A stretch of DNA of 64,000 nt from Zantedeschia hybrid cultivar (lineage: Eukaryota; Streptophyta; Magnoliopsida; Alismatales; Araceae). Made by a program: the position numbers and the translations under genes. The stretch is taken from the NCBI GenBank assembly GCA_030544215.1, contig JARZZO010000011.1, positions 45,877,587 to 45,941,586 of the forward strand, read 5' to 3'. The notes below the pieces were generated by a model. That model was not told where the DNA came from, ran no database searches, and saw nothing but the letters and a program-made list of their open reading frames with translations. Positions 11,892-24,009 of the stretch are shown here, in pieces; position 1 is the stretch's first letter; every line of letters begins with the position of its first letter.

Positions 11892-14800
11892 TCATAGCAG
11901 ATATGTGGTGTAGCCAGATTTATAGGGGTCATCTGGCCCCCCTTCATCAGTCTCTTCTGATAGCAGTATCCTCTTGTCGAAAATAGCACCAGGTCCTTCG
12001 ATCAGCTCATCGATTTCTGGCGGCCACTTGGGTTCTGCAGGATCGAGAAACAGTCTGTTCAGTGCAATGTAGAGGTCTCTTAGGTCGAACCACCTATACC
12101 ATTCACATTCAGGATCTTGGAATTTTCTCCTCTTCATAGGCCGCAGAGCCTCCAAGGACTGGTATGTGAGTAGTTCCGAGCAATGCCTGGCCAAGTCTCT
12201 CCCATATATATCATGGAGGTCAAAATACGAAGTAATGACCACCGTGTTGTCATGGCTAATTATGGGCCCTTTTACAAAATGTGTATACAAGGTCCAGGTT
12301 AGGGGATCCCGGCCTTCCTTGGGCGGTGTAGACATCGTCTCCCAGACTTTCTGACCATCTTCATTCTCTGCTTGCTGAACAATGTCTTGTTTCAGTTTTC
12401 TTGGCCTATAGCCCAGGCCGCTTCCAGGTGCTCCTCGGTGAACTTTGACAGGAGTGGTTCTACCTTGTAATTGTGTGCCCAGACCTCTTCCAGGCTGATA
12501 GCCATTCTTCATCATAATTTTCCATCCTGGGGTACTCATGCACTTCCCCCTCTTTATGGCATTTAATGGATAAGGAGAAATAGTGGCGGTTTTCAGAGGG
12601 TCAGCCACTGGATGGTAGACCTGTAATACCGACAGAAAAGGTTGTCGGCCAGGTGAAGAAGCAGGTTTGATATTCAAAGAATGAGGAGCAGCAAGGATCG
12701 GCATGCTCGTCACTTTAACAATTCGTCCTTTAAAGGGAAATTTGAGGCATTGATGATTCGTGGAGGGAATCGCCTCGAGAGTTTTTATGTAAGGACGACC
12801 CAATATGATATTCAAAGAAGGGTCGATTTCCAGAATGTGAAATTTGACCTCAGCATGACTTACAGGGCCTAGCTCTACTTTCAAATAAACCATTCCCAGA
12901 GGGGAACGGGTGGAGTTATCATATGTTGTCACAGAGATAGGGCTAGGCAGCCATTTTTCCTTGGGCACACCGCACAACTCCAGGGTCTTCGGAGGTAAAA
13001 CATTGATTGAAGTCCCTGTGTCAACCAGGCATACATCCACGGCCTTCTTGCAGATGTTGACCGTGATGCTCAGAGCCATGCTTCTGGCTGCTGGCGGTGC
13101 TAGTTCCGATGTGTGAAATGAAATGGAGGGCTGATCCCCCTGAGGAACTAATAGTGCTGCAATCTTTTCCACCGACACGTCCTCGTTGACCATCACCTTC
13201 TGCAAATATTCCATCAGAGCTTCTTGGTGACTCTTCGATCTTTTAATCAGTTCAAGCACAGAGATCCGTGCCGGTGTTCGATCCAGATGTTTCAACAAAT
13301 CATATTGAGTGCCTGGTGCACTCTCTTCATTGTGTGCTTCCTCCGGCGGCTGTGATGGGCCATCTCTAACTGTTGACTGAGGAAAGACTTTGTTGAAAAT
13401 CCTTCCACTCCGGAGCGCATGTTCCTCAACCGTGGAAGGTCCGGGTGACACTTTAAGTACCGCAGAGTTGGGTGGTGTGGGTGATGACACAGGGTTAGGT
13501 GGTGATGGCGTGGTGCGGATTAAAGGTCTAGATGGTTGGATAGCGGATGGGTAAGTGATTGGGGTGGATGAAGTGGGAAACGGCATGCGTAGTAATGGTT
13601 TAGAAGGTTGGATGGTATCTGAGTAAGCGGTAGTGGTAGCGGGTGAAGTAGGAAATGGTACACGTAGTAGTGTTTTGGATGGTAGGAGGGGTGCGTAATT
13701 GGTTTGCGGTAGGTTATATGGTGGAGGCGTAGTAGTGTGGGGTGTAATGGGCTTGAGGAAAGCGGGTGGTGGTAATGGGTTAGTGGGTGCGGGTGAGTGA
13801 TACGCGGGTGTCGGTAGAGGGGTGATGGTAATGGGCTGTGGTTTGGGTATGTGGATGGTGCGGCGTGGTGGTTGTTCTGCGGTACTCGGAACATGACCCG
13901 TCGAATAAATAGAGGAAGAGTCCTCTATTCTCCACTGTTGCCCACGGTCAGCCTCAGACCGGCTGTTTGTTAGAATAGGGGCAACTTGGTTTTGGTTTTG
14001 TTGCTCCGGGAGCGGGTTCTGCACTATCCCATGTTTGGTGGTGGTGCTGCTTGTGCTGGTGCTCTCGCTTGCTGCTGTTGCTGCTGCTGTGGTGGTCTTC
14101 TTGCCTTCAGGGCTGATATATATTTTTTCATTTCTTCCCAGTCTATGCCGCCCTGCTCGTTGAGATCATGAATGTAATCTATAAATTGGAAGCATGTGTC
14201 AATAGTATGCCCAGGTTGCCTATGGAAATAGCAATACCTAGACGTGTCGGCATTATGAGGCCAAACTGCCTTTTCTCTTGGCAGGACTAAGGCATTAGCT
14301 GCCATTAGGGCACTGAAAATGTCTGCCAAAGATTCTGGGAGGACTGGGTATTCTGCCCTCTTTGGGCCTGGAGGTCTTCTCTGCTGGTTGTAGTCAGCAG
14401 GAGGAGGGACATTATGATACGCCGGTGGTGCGCGCGGCTGATACTGCTGTTGTTGTGGCTGCTGGTACTGCAATTGCCGTTGCGGCGGCTGCTGTGGCTG
14501 TTGCTGTTGCTGTTGCTGGTTCGGCTGCTGGGGCCGCTGATATTGGGGCTGCTGATACTGAGGGTTTGGCTGCTGCCTGTACCCCTGCTGGTTCGGCTGC
14601 GGTGGCCTCTGATTCTGCTGCTGACTCCTCACGAACTGAGGCGAGTTGTTGTTCATACTACTGACTTGCTCATGAGAGAGCGTGCCCTCAGTAGTTGGAC
14701 CTGTGCTGGGAGCATTTGGCAATACAGGCTTCCGAGGTGGAGGCCTGCTAGGTCTGTGAGGATCAAAGAAGCTAGAAAACGTAGCGTCCTTGAAGGCGTT

Positions 14801-16016
14801 CTGACAGTACCGTGCTCTTTCATAGAGCTTTGCCATGCTGGTCAGATTGTTCAGGGAGAGGACTAGTTTGAACTGGGGCGTGGCATTGGAAATCAGCATC
14901 TTCACTTGCTCCGACTCGGACAAGTGATCTTTCACTTTCTCGGCCAAGCCCCGCCATCTTTCGGCAAAACTGACGAACTCTGTCCTGGTACAGTTGTATG
15001 AATTTTCGGGAAACGATACCATAGTCCTCTACTTCGGAGGGTTCCAAAGAAAAGAACCACTCGAGGGCCGGTCCCTCTAAAGATCTCCTGAACAAAAAGG
15101 CCAATGACCTTTTGTCGTTTTGCCAGAAGGATGATTCGTACATGAACTCCTTCAAGTGGGTGAAGGGGTTACCAGTACCGTTGTACTTCCGGTACACTGG
15201 CATCTCGGAGGGCGGCAGGTGGAACACTGGCAGGCTTGGTAAATTGATCTCCGGTGCAGCTTTGACCCCCATCATCTTCTGGAGGTTGTTGAATTGTTCG
15301 TCCATGCGCTCCATCTTCGCCAGCAACGCTTGCGTTGTCAGATCAGCCTGGGGAGGAGGAGGAGGTGGAGGTACTTGATAGGCCTGTTGCCTAGAGTATG
15401 TCGGACAAGGAGGACAGTAAAGAGGAGGTCCGGCAGAGCTTCCGCCATGTCCGAGGGCATTTTGGTAAGCGGGCGTCAGCGGTCTGGCCGGTTGCCTAGA
15501 AGATGAAAGTTGCGGCCCAGCTGGCCGAGAAGTAACATGGAGGCCTTCTATGGCCTGATGAATGTAAGGAGGATGATGAGGAGGTTGCTGAAGGATGGCA
15601 GGGGGAGCCACAGGGTTCGGCTCGGCAGACTGCATGGGTGCTTTCCCCTTCAGAATGGACTAGATCGCCTCGAACTGCTGAGGGTCCAGACGGGAGGCAA
15701 GAACTCCCAAAGCATTGACAAGATCCGAAGGATCAGAGGACGAGGGATCATTTTGATTCATGTCTCCCTCGAGAATGGGATTGGGAACCGCATACGCATG
15801 TGGGGGAAGATCAGAGTATTGCTCATGAGGATGAAAAAGAGGGGTTCATACATTCCCATCATGTCGAACCGGAACAGAAAGAGAATCACGGGAGGCATCA
15901 GCATCTCTCCCGCTCTCAAAATGGTAATCAGAATCGCGAGGGGCATTAGCATCTCCCTCGTAATTGATAATGGCATCTGGGGCCATGCTCAAGTCCCTGA
16001 CCGATCGGAGCAGCAT
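11892..16016 (-). pseudogene. gag: Tat1 gag-pro with G-patch-like motif
   Basis: The start is the ATG at 16016. Gag contains the Tat capsid motif (EMPVYRKYNGTGNPFTHLKE, then SLEGPALEWF), a long Q/P-rich stretch, and a zinc-knuckle variant C-X2-H-X4-H-X4-C (YCYFHRQPGHTIDTC). The protease follows with VDTGTSINVLP and ILGRPYIKT. A G-patch-like motif, GWKIMMKNGYQPGRGLG, lies downstream near 12500. Damage: TGA 15848-15846 and TAG 15662-15660 (CGA and CAG expected), a frame change with apparent loss of about 20 residues near 14990, and another frame change at about 14030 just before IVQNPLPEQ, a motif shared with Tat2 (IVQNPLPDH). Gag forms the particle and the protease matures it; this copy cannot make an intact product. 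Confidence 0.9.
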
Positions 16017-17025
16017 GATGTTAGATTTTTTTTTAAAAGATTGACAAACAAGTTGTACAGAGATTTAAACAAACAAGTGGATGTTTAACGTAATTTTAGG
16101 ATTCCTTGTTGAGTTATTTGGATTTAATTAAACCACAAATTCGCTCAAGGGATGGGATCCTAGTTTCAGTTCAATGTCCACCGTTATATTCTATGGCTTT
16201 CTCTCACAACGTTTATGGAATCTAACCGGGATTTCAACTGGTACAACCAGCCCGATGATCAAGAAGGAGTACCTTGATTTTGGGGACTTACGGAGGCCTT
16301 AACGCCAACTACTCTAGTGTGATCGAGGGACCGACCCAATCAGAGAGAGTTGATGACGTCAAGTAGAGTGTTCCTAAGAAAAGGAGGGTGTTAGCCTCAA
16401 TGCGTATGACCTGTATCCTGGATGGCCTCTAATGCTTAATACATAATGGGTAATTAGCACACAGATCACAAAAATCTGAGAACTGAAGAAGAAATAAGAA
16501 ACTACCTGAATCGCGTCGAGGTTAGTCGACGCTATTCAAACAGAGTCTTAATTTTTCGCAGAAGCTCAGATTGCAGACAACAGAGAAATAAGACTGAAAG
16601 GTGTCGGGGTTAACCGACGCAGTTTAAAACGTGTCGCTGTTCCTGGACGCTTTTCAAGTCGCAGAAGCAGTTTTCCAGGAGGAATTTCTAGATTGATTCC
16701 TCCTCAAACAGGACAAAAAATAATAAATAATTAGCTCATGCAAGAATTTTTTTTTGTTTCAGATTTTAACAGGATGATTTTATCAAATAAACAACTAAGA
16801 TATCAATCAATCACATAACATTTCATCACAAAAATAACTTTTTAACTAATCAACGGGGAGGGCAAGATCTTGCCACAGGGGTGTGCATGTGGTGCACATG
16901 GGAATAATAACTAAATTAAAAACACTCACCAATTGGTGAGGACGTGTCGAGAGACACAAGTGGTGTACCGTGGGTGCCCGATTGATAACAGCAAGAACAA
17001 AAGAACTAAAAGATGGCGAGACCAA
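16017..17025. other. Tat1 5' leader
   Basis: Untranslated leader between PBS and gag in minus orientation. Three hairpin modules lie at about 16507-16660 (GCGTCGAGG...CGACGCTATTCA and relatives), as in the Tat2 leader at 41935-42245. Nothing else is recognisable. Confidence 0.65.
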
Positions 17026-17043
17026 GTCCTACCGTGATCGCCA
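17026..17043 (-). promoter_or_regulatory. Tat1 primer binding site
   Basis: On the minus strand TGGCGATCACGGTAGGAC starts 7 bases after the LTR end. The first 13 bases, TGGCGATCACGGT, also occur at the same place in Tat2 (41838). It should pair with the 3' end of a tRNA ending TGATCGCCA; I cannot name the tRNA. Confidence 0.7.
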
Positions 17044-17770
17044 AAAAAGTTGTGAGTGCTTAAAATGGGTGTGTGATTATCATGAAGAATCTATGTTGTT
17101 TAAGTGTAAAATAAAGCCTATTAAAGAAGAAACTAAGTGAAGTGATCGCCAGAAACTTTTGACTTAAAAGTTCCAAAAGAAAAAGTTTGATCGCCTACCT
17201 GTTTGGACGTGGGAGATGTTGAGCTCTTGATTCCCCCTCTTCAACCGGCTGAAGAAAGAGAGCCATTTCTTTTTTTTGTTCTTGCTTTGATTGCTGTTAA
17301 GTTTGAGGATCGTCCAGAGTCCTTGTTGTTTGCTTGTTGATTTCCTCCCCTTTGATTCTTTTTTTACACCTTGCAGAAAATAGAAAGAAATGAAGGAACG
17401 ATGAGAATTCAGGCAGAAGTAGTATCCATTCTTAACAGAGTTTTAAACATGCAACTAAACATAGAAAACTCACTTGTTGGGATGGTCTTTGAAACCCCTT
17501 TGAATTGGTTTTGAAAATGATGCTAGTATAGTGTGTGTTGCATGGAGTGATGTGATGAAATATGCAAGATTAATAAAAATGAAAAATGAAGAGAATGCAG
17601 AAATGAATTGAAAAACTTATGCCGGTTGATGAAGAATGGAAAGCTTTGATCTTGAATGGATGCCGACAGCACTTCAATTCTTCAGCGTTTGGACGTCGTT
17701 GTTTCGATTTCTTCTTCAATTCCAGCTCTAACTCTTTTTCAACTTTTTTTACCCATTCAAGAGGCAGGGT

Positions 17771-17777
17771 ATTTATA
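17771..17777 (-). promoter_or_regulatory. TATA box of Tat1 LTR
   Basis: On the minus strand CTATAAATACCC lies in the middle of the LTR, the usual place of the U3/R promoter. Transcription would start near 17745 and run towards gag. Confidence 0.6.
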
Positions 17778-17879
17778 GACTTCCTGGCATCCGCGGATTT
17801 ACATGGAGAAATCTTAAGATTTATCCATCTTAACCAACAGATAAATACAGATTAATTCATCTTTATCTGTAATTATCTA

Positions 17880-18172
17880 AAACGCGTCGACCATGCGCGA
17901 CGCCTTTCAGATTGATTAAGATAAAGATAAATATCCGGAAAAATTCATCTTTATCTGTAATTAGATAAAACGCGTCACCTTGTGAAGACGCCTTTTATAC
18001 TAATTAAGATAAGGATAAACATCAGGAAGAGAGACAGAAACCACTTAGGAAACCTAAAACGCGTCGTGCCTAACAGACGCCTTTTAGCTAATTAATCAAT
18101 TAATTGAAATTCAAATTTAAATGTTAAAATAAGAAAAAACTCTAAATAGCGTCCACACAGGTCGACGTCTTT
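17880..18172. repeat. Hairpin modules in Tat1 LTR U3
   Basis: Four modules at about 17881, 17968, 18057 and 18145, each CGCGTC (or GCGTCC) plus a loop plus GACGCCTTT or GACGTCTTTTA, spaced by about 85-90 bp. The first, GCGTCGACCATGCGCGACGC, recurs almost exactly in the chromovirus LTR at about 38453. Confidence 0.85.
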
Positions 18173-18362
18173 TAGACTTCTTCATATTTTAACTGAAATT
18201 TGAGTTAAAATCAATTTAATTGATTAACTTAAACATGTCTGTTAAACCCGACACTCAAAAAGATCAATAAAAATTAATCAATGATTAATATTAGACCATT
18301 ATGAGGCATTATTATATGATATGAAATTTACTCGAAATGATGTTAAAATTAGCGTGTCTACA

Positions 18363-19178
18363 ATGTCCATCCAAAGTTATTGCATGGCTTATGATCTTTC
18401 ATTCGCACAATGCTCTCGAGTCGACCTAGGGTTATGGTCGACTGTCAAAACACTAGATAGTCAACTCACTTGAATTAGACTCCGCCTTACAATGTCATAA
18501 AATATCTTTTCTGATATTGTGTCTGCTCTGGCTAGAGACTCCTGCGGATCCATTATAGAGCATTCTCTCTCTAGTTATTTGAGAGCGAATGATCCTTTAT
18601 TAAACACATAATCACCTTCGAAGGTCTTCCATCGGACTCGATCCTTGACTATTAGAAATCTCGTGGATAAGGATTCGTAAACCAAAGTCAAAGCCCAGAA
18701 GTCTACCGACAAGATGTCTTTGCTATCTCAAGTCTATGGATCAATCATGCCACTATGACGATGAATCAAGCTAGTTGACAGTCAAGTAAATTACCATATG
18801 ACGATTCATTTCAGATCAGTTCAATGAACTCATTCTCCAATGAGCACCTACAGGTTTATCATAGTGTCTCAACACAAGTGACTAACGAGATCAGTCACCC
18901 TTATCATATGAGCTGGAATAATATGTACTAGTCGTACCAGATGTTTGATGTCCTTCTCAAACATTCTACGACTAGGAACAATTAAGAATGTGTTTATAAG
19001 TCATCAGTCTCATCATTATGATCTCATCATAATCTGATGATTATTGCACATATTCATGGACTTCATTATGCGCGATAATAGATACGCCAATCTATATAAT
19101 GAAATAAATGCCATTTATTAATGAACCAGATTGAAATAGGTGCCTTATGATTGGCTTAGAGGATGCCTATATCCATCA
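18363..19178 (-). mobile_element. CopA 3' LTR, truncated by Tat1
   Basis: Matches the right-hand two thirds of the LTRs at 25010, 33495, 36042 and 59739 (landmarks: CAATGCTCTCGAGT, GGTCTTCC, TCAGTTCA(A/G)TGAACT, CATCATATGAGC). It ends CCATCA at 19178 next to the PPT. Confidence 0.85.
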
Positions 19179-19191
19179 ATCTTCCACTTGG
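19179..19191 (-). promoter_or_regulatory. CopA polypurine tract
   Basis: Minus strand CCAAGTGGAAGAT directly abuts the 3' LTR. CopC has CCAAGTGGGAGATT at the same place. Confidence 0.65.
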
Positions 19192-19230
19192 ACTCAAGCC
19201 AATCACTTTCGCATTTGACCTCCATCAAAT

Positions 19231-21560
19231 CTAGGTGATGCTCACATCAAGTCTGTGACTAAGGCTCAGTCGGAGATCTGCTAAATCATTCATTAATGGA
19301 ATAATTTTTATGTTATTTCCTCTTAATTCTTTGTCTCTTAACTTGTGAAAGAGCCTCACAATGTTCTCTAACTTCTGATGAGAGCATGGCTCGACCACAA
19401 ATTTGTTCGCTCCCACTGTTGTCCTACAACAATAGGACTGGATCGGAGACCTTTTAGAAATATATCTAGTTCAAAGATGAACTCTTTCATCCATACTATT
19501 CCAATAACAGTATCATCTGTATATGTCATCATTTTAATATCGAATTCTAGGTTTGAATCCTTCCAATCCACACATATTGTTCTATCAACAGTATCTTGCT
19601 ATAATCATGTAAGTTTTTAACTTGGAACTCTTCCAATCCACTGTTTTCTAATTATAAGATAAAATTCAAGCCTTGACTTGAAATTTGAGTCAGTGTGACT
19701 CATGGTTTCAAATCATCATCTCCATGTATGAGAGTGCATCCTTAGTACTTGTCAAATACTTAGTGATGTAATTCACTCTTTTTATTAAGGTTCCCTGTAT
19801 CCTTCAAGGAATCATTCCTTAAAGAAATAAATTATATATCTCAACAATTAAGATTTATTATGGAATTTATGTCAAACATTTTGGCGTACAGGTTAAAGTA
19901 ACATCCTCATCAATCTATCTTAATAGATTCGTATTCGCATATGCAGGATGTTGCATCCAAACCTATTATGAAGAAGAACATGGATAACAATACTTTTACT
20001 GATAGTAACATATACTCCCACTGTCCTTCTTTAACACATACAATCCGTGATCATTCTTAATGATCACTTGGTGTTTGACCATTAGGTCAAATCTCTTTTT
20101 CCAACTTTCGGAAACTTCAGTTTCTAACTTGCTTCCTAGATATTGTAAAAGCTTTAAAGGTGTATCATATACATCTTTTCCCTTAATCATATTGAGGGAA
20201 TGTTTTTAATATCTAAATGCCATCTCATCATCATGATAAGCAGTATTGGCAAATAGAATTTTAATAAACTTATTTATGGTAATCACTGAAGAAAAATTTA
20301 TCCAAATCAACACTTTGATCTTGACTATTTCCTTCAGTTTGTCATATCTATTTTTCAGTAGTCCTTCTTTACTAATCTTCATTATGAAGATTTACTTGCC
20401 TTAGGTATAATATCCTCTAGCAATACTATCAAGTTCCGAACTTAATAGGTGTTATAGACTATGGTTTTGAATTCTTAATGTATTGTCAATCTCAAAGTTG
20501 TTAAGAGCTTTCTCATAGATCTAATATCATAATCCACATTTTTGAGCTTTACTCATTTTGCTATCTTTGATATGTCAAACATATCTTTCTTAGTCATTTG
20601 AGAGAATTTCAAATATTTATGAAGCTCCTTAATGTGTGTCTTAAATAGTTCCAAGCAGTCAAAGATTATCTAATAATCTTATGTTAATTTATGGGTCTAG
20701 AACATCTTCTAGTTTTATCAACTCCCACTGTCTTCTCTGAAGATATATTCCTCTTCATAGAAGATAGCTTTTAAGACGATAACTATTTCATTATCGCCTG
20801 GCTAATAAATATAATGTCCAAAGCTTTTAAATATCTCACAAATTTACACTACATTATGTCCTTTTGGATCCAACTTCTTCGGATCATGTCTTTTTCCAAA
20901 AGACTAGGACATAACTTGATTTTAACATCTTTAAAATCATGTTTGCTTATAATTCACATCTCATATGATTTATCTTGTTTTCATATCTCATATGGACACG
21001 CTAACTTATTTGAAACCATATGTAATGTATGGACATCTAATTTTCATACTCATATTCACAAGGATATAAGCATTAGGCAAATCTTATTATGTATAGTACT
21101 ATATCCAAAAAGTATTATTCCTCATTATATCATATTGCTATGATATTTAATGAGGATTAATCGAGAGAGGATATGATTATCCTTTTAATGAATTTGTGTG
21201 AATCCTGTACTCAAGTATTAATTTCCTTGATCAAATCAAAGAATTCTAATATTCTTTCCTTTTAATTACTTCATGTTGATCTTTTATACCTTAATCTCTC
21301 AGATGCATTCGACTTGTACTTCAATTAGTACATACAGTCGAATCTTTCCAAAAGTTAACCATTAAGGTAAGTCAATAGAAGTAATTATCTTTTTGGCTTT
21401 AAGAAGATATTGGGCTATTTACATCATCATGTATAAGATTTAATAATTTCTTATCGCACAACCTAGTGTACAATACCATAGACACTCATGATTCACTAAG
21501 TTCATTTCTATGAGAGACTTGTGAATATTTATCACATGATATATCACATCAAGAATCTTT
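19231..21560 (-). pseudogene. CopA pol remnant (RNase H, RT, integrase)
   Basis: Read from high to low coordinates the order is integrase, RT, RNase H. Weak but collinear matches to CopC are seen. VVEPCSHQKLENIVRLFH (about 19340-19395) matches the C-terminal RNase H segment VKEPRSHQKSKHILRRFH. A stretch at 19996-20190 contains YVLKKDSGS, matching CVYKKTSGS. Nucleotide matches at 20720-20920 cover the linker, and 21300-21560 the integrase core. Many stops and indels leave no usable frame. It is a degraded copia polyprotein. Confidence 0.75.
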
Positions 21561-24009
21561 AGTGTATTGATTGGTTTTAAAATCTTTTCATTTCTAAAAC
21601 CATATGGAACAACGCTTGTTTCTTCTCAGTCAATATTATTTACATTTAAACTTCTTGATAATTAATATAACTAAATAAAAATTATTTAATTTCATATTAA
21701 TCTCCTAATAGTATACAAAGATTTACTGTCTCACAGTAACCTATGTATCTCTAGAACTATTGTTGAGTCTAACTTAACATTTTCATTTTCTCCATTTTCT
21801 TTTACTTGTTTAAGTCTCTATGTTATTGCAGATCTGATAATCATTTTCAATATTTCATATTGGAGATACTAACTCTCTTATAGACATGCAAAAATAGATA
21901 ATATGAATACCCGAAACTTCTTACAAGTTTTATTTTTCTATTTGCCTTTACCAATATCTTTATATTAGTTGCAGTGGGAGAATTGCTCATTCTCTCTTTT
22001 AGCTGACTTGAGTTTATCCATCTCAGGTGTAGGTTCGATCATTTAAGATCTTACCTCTAGCCTTTCTTAAAGGCATACTATAAATATCTCTTCTACTTGG
22101 TTTCACTCAAGTAAGAGATTTCATAATATCTAATTAGGATAGTGGCTATCATATGGCTCTGAAAACATTCTTCATAGTCCTTTTGTTAATATGAATTTTA
22201 AAAGTATTGACATCCAGTATGCCAAGTCTTAAATTAATTGACGACATTTCAGTTAATAGAGGAAATAGAATGATTTAAGCAGATAGTTCTTATAATTCAA
22301 TTATGATCTTTTATCTTAAATTATTTTTCACTATTTTTCGACGGACTGTATAACTCTTAAGATATACAGAACGGAAGACTCTGATAGTCTCCTAGCAGGA
22401 ATCAGAATCTCAATGACTTGTAGTACATCCTTGTTGATAGCACAACAAACTGTACTACAATCAAAGAACACCCATTTTATGAGACTTGCAACTCTTTGGA
22501 ACATCTGATCATAACTTTGGTCCCCATAGATTTAATGGCCTTGTGGATAGCACAACAAACCATTAATTCTGATCTATGCATTACCATCGTTATGAGACGG
22601 ACATAGATTTGTATGCAACCCTTGTGGATAGCACAACAAGGCTACATGGTTCCTCTACCCCGATCAAAAAGTCATCTTATGCCATAGCCAGTCTCTCCTC
22701 ACAATTAGACATGCCTTGTAGTAGCACAACAAACCTGCCTAAGGTAATTTGAGTCATATGACTATAATGATGGAGGACTATGCAGTAAATTCTCAACTAC
22801 TCATGTTACGGCTCAGACTTTAACGAGGGTTTTTAGATAACTTTTATTTTGGTCTCTACCTAGGTTATAGTTTATAAATATATTGCATATATATTTAACT
22901 ATACCTAAATAATAGCAATTGATTCATAGTCAAAAGAATAACATGTATCAACCATATATGTTCATTATGTGGTCATGGACAGCACAGTGATTAACTGGAG
23001 CCATACAATTAATCACCACAAATATAAAACAATTATATAATTAAAACATGCAAACACATATGCACTGGTGACCTCATCTCTGGTCGCCTTCCTAGTTGTA
23101 CTTGTAGATCATCTTCGTCTCTCCTCAGCCAGCACGATCAATTACAAAAATATTAATTTTTGAAATAATTTCAAATACAAGTAAATTGTAAGAGAAAGCC
23201 TTATGGCCGAGTACAATAATAGAGGGAGATATAATTACATTGGAATGATAGAGAGAGAGAGAGATACGCATGCCTCATTAATTAACATTTAATTAATATA
23301 CATTACATTCGATAATAATCCACATAATTACACACCATCACATGATATGAAATTTAACTAAGTGCATGTTCATGACCACCACAAATTTTAACCATCCACA
23401 TATGATAAAACACATCACATGAAGGCTAAAATTTTTGAAAAATAATAATTTTGATTTTTTCAAAAACTGGGTACAAATCAAAATTGAATAATTTGGATTT
23501 TCGAAAATCTCATTTTCTATCATACATTTAAATATAATTTAAAGCATTAAAACAATTGTTAATTAATATTCTGGTCACAACTTAAAAATATTCTAATTAA
23601 TAGAGATAGAATTACATTGGAATGATACATTTGTTAATTAATATTCTGGTCACAACTTAAAAATAATTAACAACAATTGTTAATTATGATTTTAAGATAA
23701 TAACATAAAGAACCCCTCTAATCATTAATCAAAAATTTAATTTCATAACAAAAATTGTTAAGAAATTAAATAAATTTAATTAAGGGTTAACTAAACATTT
23801 AATAAACACTTATTAAATGTCCCTTAATAGAAATTTATTTTAACAACTCTTGTTAAATCTAATTAAGATCATATCTCTCAAAATAACCCCACTTAAGATC
23901 ACATCTTTAAATAGCCTTCTTTAATACAAAATAAGATCTAAAGTTTAAAACACATTTAAAACAAAATCCTATTAAATTTTTAAGTTAAACAGGTTTGGAG
24001 TTCATATTA
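21561..24009. other. CopA decayed gag/leader region
   Basis: AT-rich sequence, no open frame. It holds the four-copy repeat at 22430-22732. It is collinear with CopB 28500-31340, including a shared GCAGTGGGAGAA(T/C)TGCTC block near 21972 and a shared GAGAGAGAGA block near 23255. Confidence 0.55.
22430..22732. repeat. CopA four-copy repeat, period about 80-110 bp
   Basis: A core close to TTGTGGATAGCACAACAA recurs at about 22430, 22540, 22621 and 22714 with looser similarity between cores. CopB has four copies at the matching place (29504-29760) but with a different core. Confidence 0.7.

Larger units (their letters stand above)
590..18362 (-). mobile_element. Tat1: Tat-lineage Ty3/gypsy LTR retrotransposon, left end missing
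   Basis: In element (minus) orientation it runs 5' LTR 18362-17051, PBS 17043-17026, leader with hairpin modules, gag-pro 16016-11892, pol 11553-7682, T/A-rich spacer, then two genes on the opposite strand (6355-3542 and 2608-1276). The 3' LTR is not present: sequence collinear with Tat2 stops at 590 where another LTR ends. A short stretch at 655-690 (TTTTTGTTGAAGGGGAACTC) matches Tat2 about 500 bp inside its 3' LTR, which places the missing 3' LTR just beyond the cut. The element sits inside a copia LTR; ATGTC at 18363-18367 would be the target duplication. Confidence 0.85.
17051..18362 (-). mobile_element. Tat1 5' LTR
   Basis: Boundaries are TG at 17051 and CA at 18362. Read on the minus strand it begins TGTAGACACG, nearly the same as the Tat2 LTR start TGTAGACACC. 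It abuts the PBS on one side and a broken copia LTR on the other. Length 1312 bp. It contains a TATA box (17771) and a cluster of hairpin modules (17880-18172). Confidence 0.88.

Noticed and set aside
14362..14866. Leu/Ala-rich plus-strand frames
   Set aside because: They are the reverse reading of the Q/P-rich part of Tat1 gag and have no counterpart in Tat2.
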